Under the pieces are notes generated by a model. That model saw only the letters and a list, made by a program, of their open reading frames with translations, was not told the origin of the DNA and did no database searches. Source: Streptomyces macrolidinus (lineage in GTDB: Bacteria > Actinomycetota > Actinomycetes > Streptomycetales > Streptomycetaceae). From it: a DNA stretch of 64,000 bases. The stretch spans positions 1 through 64,000 of the forward strand of contig NZ_JAMWMR010000019.1 in NCBI RefSeq assembly GCF_023887685.1, in the 5' to 3' direction. The position numbers and the translations under genes were made by a program. Shown here piece by piece: positions 9,516-17,461 of the stretch. The stretch's first letter is position 1. Each line of letters begins with the position of its first letter.

Positions 9516-10076
9516 TCAGTGCGGTTCCGAGAACCGCAGGTAGCGCGGCGGTACGGCCTCGGTCAGCCACACTCCGTTCGCGCTGACACGGAAGACATGC
9601 CCGTCGCGCTGCATGGCACCGGCGTCCACGGCCAGGACGACCGGGCGACCGCGGCGGGCACCCACGCGGGTGGCGGTCTCGCGGTCCGGCGAGAGGTGCA
9701 CCGCGTGCCGGTTCATGGGCCTGAGCCCCTCCGCGCGGATCGCGTCCAGATGGCGGGCCACGGTTCCGTGGTAGAGGTGGGCGGGCGGGGCCGCCGGGGG
9801 CAGCCCGAGGTCGATCTCGATGCTGTGACCCTGGCTGGCGCGGATGCGGGTGCCCTCGATCGCGAAGCGCTTCTTGTCATTGGTGGCGACCACATGGTCC
9901 AGCTCGGCGCGCGTGATGCGGAAGCCGTGCGCGCCCGCCGCGGCGAGCAGGGCGTCGATCTCGACCCAGCCGCCCTCGTCCAGCGTGAGCCCGATCCGTT
10001 CGGGCTGGTGCCGCAGATGTCTGGAGAGGTACTTCGACACCTTCACGGTGCGTCGCTCGTCGTTTCCTTCCTTCAT
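9516..10076 (-). CDS. kptA: RNA 2'-phosphotransferase (Tpt1/KptA family)
   Basis: Transfers the 2'-phosphate of an RNA junction to NAD+, giving ADP-ribose 1'',2''-cyclic phosphate. In eukaryotes this finishes tRNA splicing; the bacterial role is unclear. The 186 aa carry the hallmark VSKYLSRHLRH, the WVEIDALL segment, LYHGT in the NAD site, and VHLSPDRETATRVG. The first ATG is only one nucleotide from a GGAGG, which is unusually tight; GTG codons about ten residues on are alternatives. It is probably co-transcribed with the downstream LLM oxidoreductase. Confidence 0.88.
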   Translation of the reverse strand: MKEGNDERRTVKVSKYLSRHLRHQPERIGLTLDEGGWVEIDALLAAAGAHGFRITRAELDHVVATNDKKRFAIEGTRIRASQGHSIEIDLGLPPAAPPAHLYHGTVARHLDAIRAEGLRPMNRHAVHLSPDRETATRVGARRGRPVVLAVDAGAMQRDGHVFRVSANGVWLTEAVPPRYLRFSEPH

Positions 10077-10131
10077 TCCTCCAGCGTGCGGGAGAGACGC
10101 GGATCACGCACCTGAATTGCATTCCGATGTT

Positions 10132-10185
10132 TGATCCACAAGCAAGTGCGGTTATCCACAGGCGGATTGACGATTCTGTGGACAA
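10132..10185. promoter_or_regulatory. DnaA-box trio in kptA upstream region
   Basis: TTATCCACA at 10152-10160 and TGTGGACAA at 10177-10185 (reverse TTGTCCACA) are perfect Streptomyces DnaA boxes in opposite orientation. TGATCCACA at 10132-10140 has one mismatch. They lie in the 209-bp gap between the kptA start and the end of the fusion gene. They could regulate kptA or titrate DnaA; binding is inferred from the motif. Confidence 0.7.
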
Positions 10186-10285
10186 CTCACCGACGAGCTG
10201 GGGACGTTGGGCACTGACCAGGTGCCGTACGGAGTCATGAAGCTGACAAGTGCACGCCGTACAACGCCTGTTCGTCGCCCGTTCG

Positions 10286-12043
10286 TCACAGAGGCGGACG
10301 CAGCCGTGCGACCGCGCGCAGCACCCGAGGGGTGAAGCGGGACATCAGCAGGGCGCCGCGCGCCTCCGGGGTGACCGGCACCACGGCCTGATCGCGCGCG
10401 ACGGCTCGCAGGATCGCCTCCGCGACCTTCTCCGGCGGATACCCGCGCCGCCCGTACAGCCGCGTCACCTTCTTCCGGAGGCGCTTCTCCTCCTCGTGGC
10501 TCACGCCCGCGAAGCGAGCGGTCGACGTGATGTTCGTGTGGACGAAGCCGGGGCAGATCGCCGACACCCCGATGCCCCGCCCGGCGAACTCCGCGCGCAG
10601 ACACTGGCTGAGCATCAGGACCGCGGCCTTGGAGGTGCTGTAGGCGGGCAGTGCCCGCGAGGGCTGGTACGCCGCCGCCGACGCGGTGTTGACGATATGG
10701 CCGCCCTGGCCGCGCTCGGCCATCTGCCGCCCGAAGACCCGGCACCCGTGGATGACGCCCCACAGGTTGACGTCGAGGACCTTGCGCCAGTCCTCGGTGG
10801 TCGTGTCCAGGAAGGAGCCGGAGAACCCGATCCCGGCGTTGTTCACGAGCACGTCCACCACCCCGTACTCGGCGGCGACCTTCTCGGCGAGCTTCTCCAT
10901 GGCCTGCTCGTCGCTGACGTCGACCGTCTCGGCCCAGGCCTGCGGGGCACCGCTCAGCCAGGCCGATTCCGCCGTCCGGGTCACGCCCTCGGCGTCCCGG
11001 TCGACGGCCACCACGCGCGCACCGGCCTCGGCGAACGCGATCGCCGTGGCCCGCCCTATGCCGCTGGCCGCCCCGGTGACGAGCACCAGCCGACCGCCGA
11101 ACTGCTCCGCGTACCGCCCGCTCGCCACGGACGGCGCGGGCCGACCGCCGTCCACGGCGGTCACGAACTCCCTGATCCAAACTGCCAGTTGATCGGGCCG
11201 GGTGCGCGGGATCCAGTGGCCCGCGGCCAGCGTGCGCCGCGTCAGTTGCGGGGCCCACCGCTCCAGATCGTCGTAGAGCCGCTCCGACAGGAAGGTGTCC
11301 CCCAGGGGCGTGATGAGCTGCACGGGTGCGTGCGCGTACGCGTCGGGGCGCGGACGGTTCAGCCGCGGCCGTACGTTGTCGCGGTACAGCCAGGCGCCAT
11401 GGGCCGCGTCCGTGCGCAGCGACGGGGTCGGGTAGCCGTCGGCGGGCACCTTCTCGACGCGTTGCAGGATCTTGGGCCAGCGCTTGCCGAGCGGGCCGCG
11501 CCACGCGAGTTCCGGCAGGACCGGGGTGTGCAGCAGGTAGACGTACCAGGACTTGGCGCCCTGACCGAGCACCTGCCCCACCCGGCGCGGGGTGGGCCTG
11601 CGTACCCGCTCCTTGATCCAGTGGCCGAAGTGGTCCAGGGACGGCCCGGACATCGAGGTGAAGGACGCGATCCGGCCCTTGGTGCGCTCGACCGTGACGA
11701 ATTCCCACGCCTGCACCGAGCCCCAGTCGTGCCCCACCAGGTGCACCGGCCGGTCGGGGCTGACCGCGTCCGCGACCGCGAGGAAGTCGTCCGTCAGCTT
11801 CCTCAGCGTGAACCCGCCGCGCAGCGGCTTCGGCGCCGTCGAGCCGCCATGGCCGCGGACGTCGTAGAGCACGACGTGGAAGTGCTCGGCGAGGCGGACG
11901 GCCACCTTTGACCAGACCTCCTTGCTGTCCGGATAGCCGTGGACCAGGACGACCGTCGGTCGCGCCGTGTCCCCCAACTCGGCCACGCACAGCTCGATGC
12001 CGCCCGTACGCACCCGGCGCTCGCGCGCCCCCACGACCGTCAC
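10286..12043 (-). CDS. Alpha/beta hydrolase-SDR fusion oxidoreductase
   Basis: Two enzymes in one 585-aa chain. Residues 1-300 are an epoxide-hydrolase-like alpha/beta hydrolase (HGYPDSKEVW oxyanion region, GHDWGS nucleophile elbow with Asp). About 310-585 is a short-chain dehydrogenase/reductase with VTGAASGIG, NNAGIG and YSTSK catalytic residues. Such fusions are recurrent in actinobacteria; the substrate is unknown. GTG 12043 has GGAGG at good spacing. It is monocistronic, divergent from the ABC operon. Confidence 0.88.
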   Translation of the reverse strand: MTVVGARERRVRTGGIELCVAELGDTARPTVVLVHGYPDSKEVWSKVAVRLAEHFHVVLYDVRGHGGSTAPKPLRGGFTLRKLTDDFLAVADAVSPDRPVHLVGHDWGSVQAWEFVTVERTKGRIASFTSMSGPSLDHFGHWIKERVRRPTPRRVGQVLGQGAKSWYVYLLHTPVLPELAWRGPLGKRWPKILQRVEKVPADGYPTPSLRTDAAHGAWLYRDNVRPRLNRPRPDAYAHAPVQLITPLGDTFLSERLYDDLERWAPQLTRRTLAAGHWIPRTRPDQLAVWIREFVTAVDGGRPAPSVASGRYAEQFGGRLVLVTGAASGIGRATAIAFAEAGARVVAVDRDAEGVTRTAESAWLSGAPQAWAETVDVSDEQAMEKLAEKVAAEYGVVDVLVNNAGIGFSGSFLDTTTEDWRKVLDVNLWGVIHGCRVFGRQMAERGQGGHIVNTASAAAYQPSRALPAYSTSKAAVLMLSQCLRAEFAGRGIGVSAICPGFVHTNITSTARFAGVSHEEEKRLRKKVTRLYGRRGYPPEKVAEAILRAVARDQAVVPVTPEARGALLMSRFTPRVLRAVARLRPPL

Positions 12044-12411
12044 TTGTCCTCCACCCAGTGCCGTACCGCCGTGAACACCCGCTGTTCAGCGGGGAGTTCG
12101 CCCGTCACCGCCGTCGTCATGCCCTCGCCCGCCCGCGCGTCCGTCCGTCCGCAGCGACCGCGGTGGTGACTGCAGTGATGACTGCGGTACGTGCTCGTAA
12201 CGTGACACCCGCGAATCTCGCAGTTGTTAGAGCGCACGTCAATAGGCCTGTCCGGGCCTGTGGACAACCCTGCCGACAACCCGCTGACGACCCCGCCGTG
12301 GTCAACCTCAGGGGGACCCCTAGGGACTCGTACGCCTGGAGTCTGATGCCAAGACGGCTCTGCGGTCTGACGACGCGCGGGGCCCGGCTCACTACCGTCG
12401 AGGACGTGACT
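12044..12411. other. Divergent intergenic region with one DnaA box
   Basis: No gene is supported in these 368 bp. They separate the hydrolase-SDR gene from the ABC operon. A perfect DnaA box TGTGGACAA lies at 12259-12267, and short repeats of GTGACTGC/ATGACTGC lie around 12160-12190. Promoters for both flanking units must be here, but I cannot place them with confidence. Confidence 0.5.
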
Positions 12412-13374
12412 GTGATCGCGACCGAAGGCCTGAGCAAGCGGTTCCCGAAGGTGACCGCGCTTGATCGGCTCTCCGTGGACGTCGGACCCGGTGTGACGGG
12501 GCTCGTCGGTGCCAATGGGGCCGGCAAGTCCACCCTGATCAAGATCCTGCTGGGGTTGTCCCCCGCCACCGAGGGCCGTGCCGAGGTGCTCGGGCTCGAT
12601 GTCGCCCGTGCGGGCGGCGCCATCCGCGAGCGCGTGGGGTACATGCCGGAGCACGACTGCCTGCCGCCCGACGTGTCGGCGACCGAGTTCGTCGTCCATA
12701 TGGCGCGCATGTCCGGGCTGCCGCCGACGGCCGCCCGTGAGCGCACCGCGGACACACTGCGGCACGTCGGCCTGTACGAGGAGCGCTACCGCCCCATCGG
12801 CGGCTACTCCACCGGCATGAAGCAGCGCGTGAAGCTCGCCCAGGCCCTGGTCCACGACCCGCAGTTGGTCTTCCTGGACGAGCCGACCAACGGCCTCGAC
12901 CCGGTCGGCCGCGACGAGATGCTCGGCCTGATCCGCCGTATCCACACCGACTTCGGGATCTCGGTTCTGGTCACGTCCCATCTGCTGGGCGAACTGGAGC
13001 GCACCTGCGACCACGTCGTGATCATCGACGGCGGCAAGCTGCTGCGCTCCAGCTCCACCCGGGACTTCACCCAGAACACCACGACCCTCGCGATCGAGGT
13101 CACCGACAGCGACGACCACCCGGACGGCACCCGCGCGGTGCGCGACGCGCTCCACGCGCGCGGGGTGACCACACACGACGGCAGCGGACTCCCGGGTGCC
13201 GGACACATCCTGCTGCTCACCGCGGAAGGCGAACAGACGTACGACCTCGTACGGGACGTCGTCGCCGACCTGGGCCTCGGCCTGGTCCGCATGGAGCAGC
13301 GCAGGCACCACATCGCCGAGGTCTTCAAGGACGGCGACGAGCAGCGCAAGGAGGCGGCCGTCCATGGCGGTTGA
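12412..13374 (+). CDS. ABC transporter ATP-binding protein (1)
   Basis: ATPase of an ABC transport system of unknown cargo, about 320 aa. Walker A GANGAGKST (near 40), signature YSTGMKQRVKLA, and Walker B LVFLDEPTNGLD are intact. Start GTG 12412 is 7 nt after GAGGA; GTG 12406 is also possible. It opens a four-gene operon ATPase-permease-ATPase-permease with overlaps or short gaps throughout, so two ATPase-permease pairs are made together. Confidence 0.9.
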   Translation: MIATEGLSKRFPKVTALDRLSVDVGPGVTGLVGANGAGKSTLIKILLGLSPATEGRAEVLGLDVARAGGAIRERVGYMPEHDCLPPDVSATEFVVHMARMSGLPPTAARERTADTLRHVGLYEERYRPIGGYSTGMKQRVKLAQALVHDPQLVFLDEPTNGLDPVGRDEMLGLIRRIHTDFGISVLVTSHLLGELERTCDHVVIIDGGKLLRSSSTRDFTQNTTTLAIEVTDSDDHPDGTRAVRDALHARGVTTHDGSGLPGAGHILLLTAEGEQTYDLVRDVVADLGLGLVRMEQRRHHIAEVFKDGDEQRKEAAVHGG

Positions 13375-14272
13375 GCAGCCCGCGGCCCGCGAGGCCGAAC
13401 AGACCCGGATCCACAACATCGGCTACCGCTCCTACGACGGCCCGCGCCTGGGACGCGCCTACGCCTGCCGCTCGCTCTACTCGCAGTCCCTGCGCGGCGC
13501 CTACGGCCTCGGCCGCTCGGTGAAGTCCAAGGTGCTGCCGATGCTGCTGTTCGTGGTGATGTGTGCGCCCGCACTGATCATGGTGGCGGTCGCGGTTGCC
13601 ACCAAGGCGAAGGACCTCCCGCTCGAGTACACCCGCTACGCGATCTTCATGCAGGCCCTCATCGGCCTGTACGTGGCCGCGCAGGCGCCCCAGTCGGTGT
13701 CGCGCGACCTGCGCTTCAAGACGGTGCCGCTGTACTTCTCGCGCCCCATCGAGACCGTCGACTACGTGCGAGCCAAGTACGCGGCCCTGGCCTCCGCCAT
13801 GTTCATCCTGACGGCCGCACCGCTGCTCATCCTCTACGTGGGCGCGCTGCTGGCCAAGCTGGACTTCGGCCATCAGACGAAGGGATTCGCCGAGGGAATG
13901 GTCTCCGTGGCCCTGCTGTCCCTGCTGTTCTCCGGAATCAGTCTGCTCATCGCGGCGACCACCCCGCGGCGCGGCTTCGGTATCGCGGCCGTCATCGCCG
14001 TCCTGACCATCTCCTACGCGGCCGTCTCCGCCGTCCAGGGCATCGCCGACCTCCACTCCGGCAACTCCACGGCGCTGGTGTGGTCGGGTCTCTTCTCGCC
14101 CATCACGCTCATCGACGGGGTGCAGACCGCCTTCCTGGGCGCGAGTTCCTCCTTCCCCGGCGGGCAGGGCCCCTCGGCCGCGCAGGGAGTCGTCTTCCTC
14201 CTCGTCGTCCTGGGACTCATCGCGGGCAGCTACGGCCTGCTGGTGCGCCGCTACCGAAAGGCCGGACTGTGA
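13364..14272 (+). CDS. ABC transporter permease (1)
   Basis: Integral membrane partner of the preceding ATPase, 302 aa. A hydrophilic N-terminus (IHNIGYRSYDGPRLG) precedes about six hydrophobic helices starting near residue 55 (VLPMLLFVVMCAPALIMVAV). ATG 13364 has AAGGAGG at 13348-13354 and overlaps the upstream gene by 11 nt, indicating translational coupling. The YRSYDGPRLGR motif is typical of an actinobacterial ABC-2-like permease group; the substrate is unknown. Confidence 0.88.
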   Translation: MAVEQPAAREAEQTRIHNIGYRSYDGPRLGRAYACRSLYSQSLRGAYGLGRSVKSKVLPMLLFVVMCAPALIMVAVAVATKAKDLPLEYTRYAIFMQALIGLYVAAQAPQSVSRDLRFKTVPLYFSRPIETVDYVRAKYAALASAMFILTAAPLLILYVGALLAKLDFGHQTKGFAEGMVSVALLSLLFSGISLLIAATTPRRGFGIAAVIAVLTISYAAVSAVQGIADLHSGNSTALVWSGLFSPITLIDGVQTAFLGASSSFPGGQGPSAAQGVVFLLVVLGLIAGSYGLLVRRYRKAGL

Positions 14273-15180
14273 CAACGCTCACCATCGACCATGTCTCGCG
14301 CTGGTTCGGCAACGTGGTCGCCGTCAACGACGTCACGATGACCGTCGGCCCCGGCGTCACTGGCCTGCTGGGCCCGAACGGCGCCGGGAAGTCCACCCTC
14401 ATCAACATGATGGGCGGCTTCCTCGCACCCTCCACCGGCTCCGTCACCCTCGACGGAGAGCCCGTGTGGCGCAACGAGCAGATCTACCGGCACATCGGCG
14501 TCGTCCCCGAGCGCGAGGCCATGTACGACGTCCTCACCGGACGTGAATTCGTCGTCGCCAACGCCGAGTTGCACGGGCTGGACGCCAAGGCGGCCGGGCG
14601 CGCCCTCGCCACCGTCGAGATGGAGTACGCGCAGGACCGGAAGATCTCGACGTATTCCAAGGGCATGCGCCAACGCGTGAAGATGGCGTCCGCCCTGGTG
14701 CACGACCCGTCCCTGCTGCTGCTCGACGAGCCCTTCAACGGCATGGACCCGCGCCAGCGCATGCAGCTCATGGACCTGCTGCGGCGCATGGGCGCCGAGG
14801 GACGCACGGTGCTGTTCTCGTCCCACATCCTCGAAGAGGTCGAGCAACTCGCCTCGCACATCGAGGTGATCGTCGCCGGACGGCACGCGGCGAGCGGCGA
14901 CTTCCGCAAGATCCGCCGTCTGATGACCGACCGGCCGCACCGCTATCTGGTGCGCTCCAGCGACGACCGGGCGCTCGCGGCGGCGCTCATCGCGGACCCG
15001 TCGACCGCGGGCATCGAGGTGGACCTCGCGGAGGGCGCGCTGCGCATCCAGGCGGTCGACTTCGGCCGGTTCACCACCCTGCTGCCGAAGGTCGCGCGCG
15101 CGCACGGCATCCGGCTGCTCACGGTCTCGCCGTCCGACGAGTCCCTCGAGTCCGTGTTCTCGTATCTGGTCGCGGCGTAG
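14269..15180 (+). CDS. ABC transporter ATP-binding protein (2)
   Basis: Second ATPase of the operon, 303 aa. Walker A GPNGAGKST, signature YSKGMRQRVKMA, and Walker B LLLLDEPFNGMD are all present. GTG 14269 overlaps the stop of permease 1 (GTGA), a coupled arrangement. It is paralogous to ATPase (1), suggesting the operon arose by duplication of an ATPase-permease pair. Confidence 0.9.
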   Translation: MTTLTIDHVSRWFGNVVAVNDVTMTVGPGVTGLLGPNGAGKSTLINMMGGFLAPSTGSVTLDGEPVWRNEQIYRHIGVVPEREAMYDVLTGREFVVANAELHGLDAKAAGRALATVEMEYAQDRKISTYSKGMRQRVKMASALVHDPSLLLLDEPFNGMDPRQRMQLMDLLRRMGAEGRTVLFSSHILEEVEQLASHIEVIVAGRHAASGDFRKIRRLMTDRPHRYLVRSSDDRALAAALIADPSTAGIEVDLAEGALRIQAVDFGRFTTLLPKVARAHGIRLLTVSPSDESLESVFSYLVAA

Positions 15181-15190
15181 GAGGCCGAAG

Positions 15191-15910
15191 ATGTACGACC
15201 CCACAGTCGCCCGGCTCACCTACCGGGGACTCCTCGGCCGCCGCCGGGCCCTCATCCTCGGCGCGCTGCCCGCCCTGCTGATCGTGCTCTCCCTCGTCGT
15301 ACGGACCCTGACCGGCGCCGACGACCAGGTCGCCCACGATCTCCTCGGCGGGTTCGCGCTCGCCACGATGGTGCCGATCATCGGCGTCATCGCGGGCACC
15401 GGCGCCATCGGCCCCGAGATCGACGACGGCTCGGTGGTGTATCTGCTGGCCAAGCCGGTGAAGCGGTCCACGATCATCGTCACCAAGCTGATCGTCGCGA
15501 TCGCGGTCACCATGACGTTCTCGGCCCTGCCGACGCTCGTCGCGGGCCTGATCCTCAACGGCAACGGCCAGCAGATCGCCGTCGCGTACACGGTCGCGGC
15601 GCTGGTCGCCTCCATCGCGTACGCCGCGCTGTTCCTGCTGCTCGGCACGGTCAGCCGGCACGCGGTGGTCTTCGGCCTGGTCTACGCGCTGATCTGGGAG
15701 GCGCTCTTCGGATCGCTGGTCTCCGGCGCGCGCACCCTCAGCGTCCAGCAATGGTCGCTCGCCGTGGCCCACAAGGTCTCCGACAGCGCGCTGGTCACCT
15801 CCGACGTCGGCCTGACCACCGGGGTGGTGCTCCTGCTCGTGGTGACCGTGGCCGCCACCTGGTACGCGGGACAGAAGCTGCGGACGCTGACGCTGGCGGG
15901 CGAGGAGTGA
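15191..15910 (+). CDS. ABC transporter permease (2)
   Basis: ABC-2-type membrane subunit, 239 aa, with about six transmembrane helices (ALILGALPALLIVLSLVV; MVPIIGVIAGTGAIG; FSALPTLVAGLIL). The motif GPEIDDGSVVYLLAKPVKRS is characteristic of ABC-2 permeases. AGGAGG lies just upstream, and the gene begins 10 nt after ATPase (2). It closes the operon. Confidence 0.9.
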   Translation: MYDPTVARLTYRGLLGRRRALILGALPALLIVLSLVVRTLTGADDQVAHDLLGGFALATMVPIIGVIAGTGAIGPEIDDGSVVYLLAKPVKRSTIIVTKLIVAIAVTMTFSALPTLVAGLILNGNGQQIAVAYTVAALVASIAYAALFLLLGTVSRHAVVFGLVYALIWEALFGSLVSGARTLSVQQWSLAVAHKVSDSALVTSDVGLTTGVVLLLVVTVAATWYAGQKLRTLTLAGEE

Positions 15911-16014
15911 CCGACCGCGCGTGACCGCGCACGTGCGTCGGCCTTCTTGACCGTGGCTTCATCTCCGCCCGCGCACACTGGAACGGGGGATGCGCAGGGA
16001 AAGGAACAACGGGG

Positions 16015-16257
16015 ATGACAGCGCAGACACCGCAGGGAGACAGCGGGCAGGCCGAGAGCGGGGACGACTGGGACGGCGTCGTGTTCGACGAGGACTTCAT
16101 ACGGTCCGCGGCGAGCACGGAGCCGTCCGCCCGCGCCCGGATGCTGACCGCGCGCTGGCGGCGGGAAGCCCCCGACCCGCAGCCGTGGCGCTCCGACGAG
16201 CCGCCCGCAGGCTGGTTCTTCAGCAAGGTCCGCCGTCGCAGATGGCGCCGCCGGTAA
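16015..16257 (+). CDS. Small conserved actinobacterial protein
   Basis: 80-aa product of unknown function. It is acidic at the N-terminus (DDWDGVVFDEDFIRSAA), followed by RARMLTARWRRE and a very basic tail ending RRRRWRRR. No membrane segment or known domain is seen. AAGGA lies 9 nt before ATG 16015. The charge split and conserved FDEDFIRSA look is the kind found in small actinomycete proteins, which is recognition by appearance only. Confidence 0.65.
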   Translation: MTAQTPQGDSGQAESGDDWDGVVFDEDFIRSAASTEPSARARMLTARWRREAPDPQPWRSDEPPAGWFFSKVRRRRWRRR

Positions 16258-16292
16258 CGGCCGCGCCCGGCCCGCGACCGCGGAGATATTCA

Positions 16293-16359
16293 GTGGCGCC
16301 CGATCCGGTGGACGGGGCACAGTGGTGATGTCCACGACGCCGGATCGAGTCGGCGCCAC
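16293..16359. other. Nested long hairpin upstream of tRNA-Ser
   Basis: Three stem segments nest here. GTGGCGCC (16293-16300) pairs with GGCGCCAC (16352-16359), ATCCGG (16303-16308) with CCGGAT (16340-16345), and TGGAC (16309-16313) with GTCCA (16330-16334), leaving a 16-nt loop. It lies after the 80-aa gene and before the small leader frame. It could be that gene's terminator or part of a tRNA leader. Confidence 0.55.
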
Positions 16360-16381
16360 CGTCTGGGAGAGGAGCTGGGCG

Positions 16382-16444
16382 ATGTCCCTGCACGACAGTA
16401 CGCCGAGCTCCCGACAGGGCAGTCCGCGGCAGGCTCCGGAGTAG
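16382..16444 (+). CDS. Possible Ser-rich 20-aa leader peptide
   Basis: Short frame of 20 codons plus TAG, with GAGAGGAG 7 nt before the ATG. Five of the 20 residues are serine (TCC twice, AGT twice, AGC once); AGT and AGC are the codons read by tRNA-Ser(GCU), encoded 86 nt downstream. A hairpin lies between. Coding is not proven; it could be chance. Confidence 0.3.
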   Translation: MSLHDSTPSSRQGSPRQAPE

Positions 16445-16497
16445 TCAGCTCCGTCGAGCCCGCCCGCACGGGAACTGCCCGGGGCGGCCGCTTCGAG

Positions 16498-16517
16498 CGC
16501 GCGATTCACATCGCGCG
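16498..16517. terminator. Hairpin just upstream of tRNA-Ser(GCU)
   Basis: CGCGCGAT-TCAC-ATCGCGCG is a perfect 8-bp stem with a 4-nt loop, ending 12 nt before the tRNA. There is no T tract. It may terminate upstream transcription or belong to the tRNA leader structure. Confidence 0.45.
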
Positions 16518-16529
16518 GGCCGCCCACCC

Positions 16530-16614
<85 letters not shown>

Positions 16615-16639
16615 CGAGACACCACTGCCTGGGCAGTCC

Positions 16640-17461
16640 TTACTGCCCGAGCAGTCCTTCCAGGACGACGGCGATCCCGTCGTCGTCGTGGGAGAGCGTC
16701 ACCTCGTCCGCGACCGCCTTCAGGTCCTCATGGGCATCGGCCATGGCCACCCCGCGGGCGGCCCACGCGAACATGGGGATGTCGTTCGGCATGTCGCCGA
16801 AGGCGATCGTGTCCGCGGCCTTCAGCCCCAGGCGGCGGGCCGCCAACGACAGACCCGTCGCCTTGGTCAGGCCGAGCGGAAGGATCTCCACGATCCCCTC
16901 GCCCGCCATCGTCACGCCGACCAGGCCCCCGGCCGCCTGCCGCGCCGCCTCGGTCAGTTCGTCGTCGCTCAGCGTCGGGTGCTGGACGTAGACCTTGTTC
17001 AGCGGCGCCGACCACAGCTCCGCCGGGTCCGTGACCGGTCGGTAGGGAAGCGGCCAGTCGTCGATCCGGTAGCCGGGGCCGACCAGGACCTCGCCGTCCA
17101 GCCCGTCCCTCCCGGCGGCCAGCAGCAGCGGACCCACCTCGGCCTCTATCTTCGCCAGCGCGAGGCCCGCGAGCTGCCGGTCCAGCGTCAGCGATGTCAG
17201 CAGCCGGTGCTCCCCCGCGTCGTAGACCTGCGCCCCCTGACCGCAGACCGCGAGGCCCCGGTAGCCGAGGTCGTCGAGGACATGACGCGTCCAGGGGACC
17301 GCGCGCCCGGTGACGACGATATGGGCGGCGCCCGCCGCGGTGGCCGCGGCGAGCGCCTCACGGGTGCGCTCCGAGATGGTCTCGTCGGAGCGCAGAAGCG
17401 TTCCGTCGAGGTCGGTCGCGATCAGTGGGTAGGGGAATCCGGCGGGCTTGCCCGTGCTCAC
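16640..17461 (-). CDS. HAD-superfamily Cof-type phosphatase (2)
   Basis: 273-aa Cof-like HAD hydrolase: LIATDLDGTLLRSDE (nucleophile Asp near 16), IVVTGRA, the lysine region NKVYVQHP, and FGDMPNDIPMFAWA. GTG 17461 overlaps the serS stop (GTGA at 17458-17461), so it is translated from the serS message. The open frame continues upstream, but that part is the serS antiframe. The substrate is unknown. Linkage to serS is conserved in Streptomyces as far as I recall. Confidence 0.87.
   Translation of the reverse strand: MSTGKPAGFPYPLIATDLDGTLLRSDETISERTREALAAATAAGAAHIVVTGRAVPWTRHVLDDLGYRGLAVCGQGAQVYDAGEHRLLTSLTLDRQLAGLALAKIEAEVGPLLLAAGRDGLDGEVLVGPGYRIDDWPLPYRPVTDPAELWSAPLNKVYVQHPTLSDDELTEAARQAAGGLVGVTMAGEGIVEILPLGLTKATGLSLAARRLGLKAADTIAFGDMPNDIPMFAWAARGVAMADAHEDLKAVADEVTLSHDDDGIAVVLEGLLGQ

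Noticed and set aside
15983..15995. Third copy of the 71-nt hairpin (ACGGGGGATGC)
   Set aside because: The loop-like string is present but there is no matching 13-bp stem or CTTGTTAC box.
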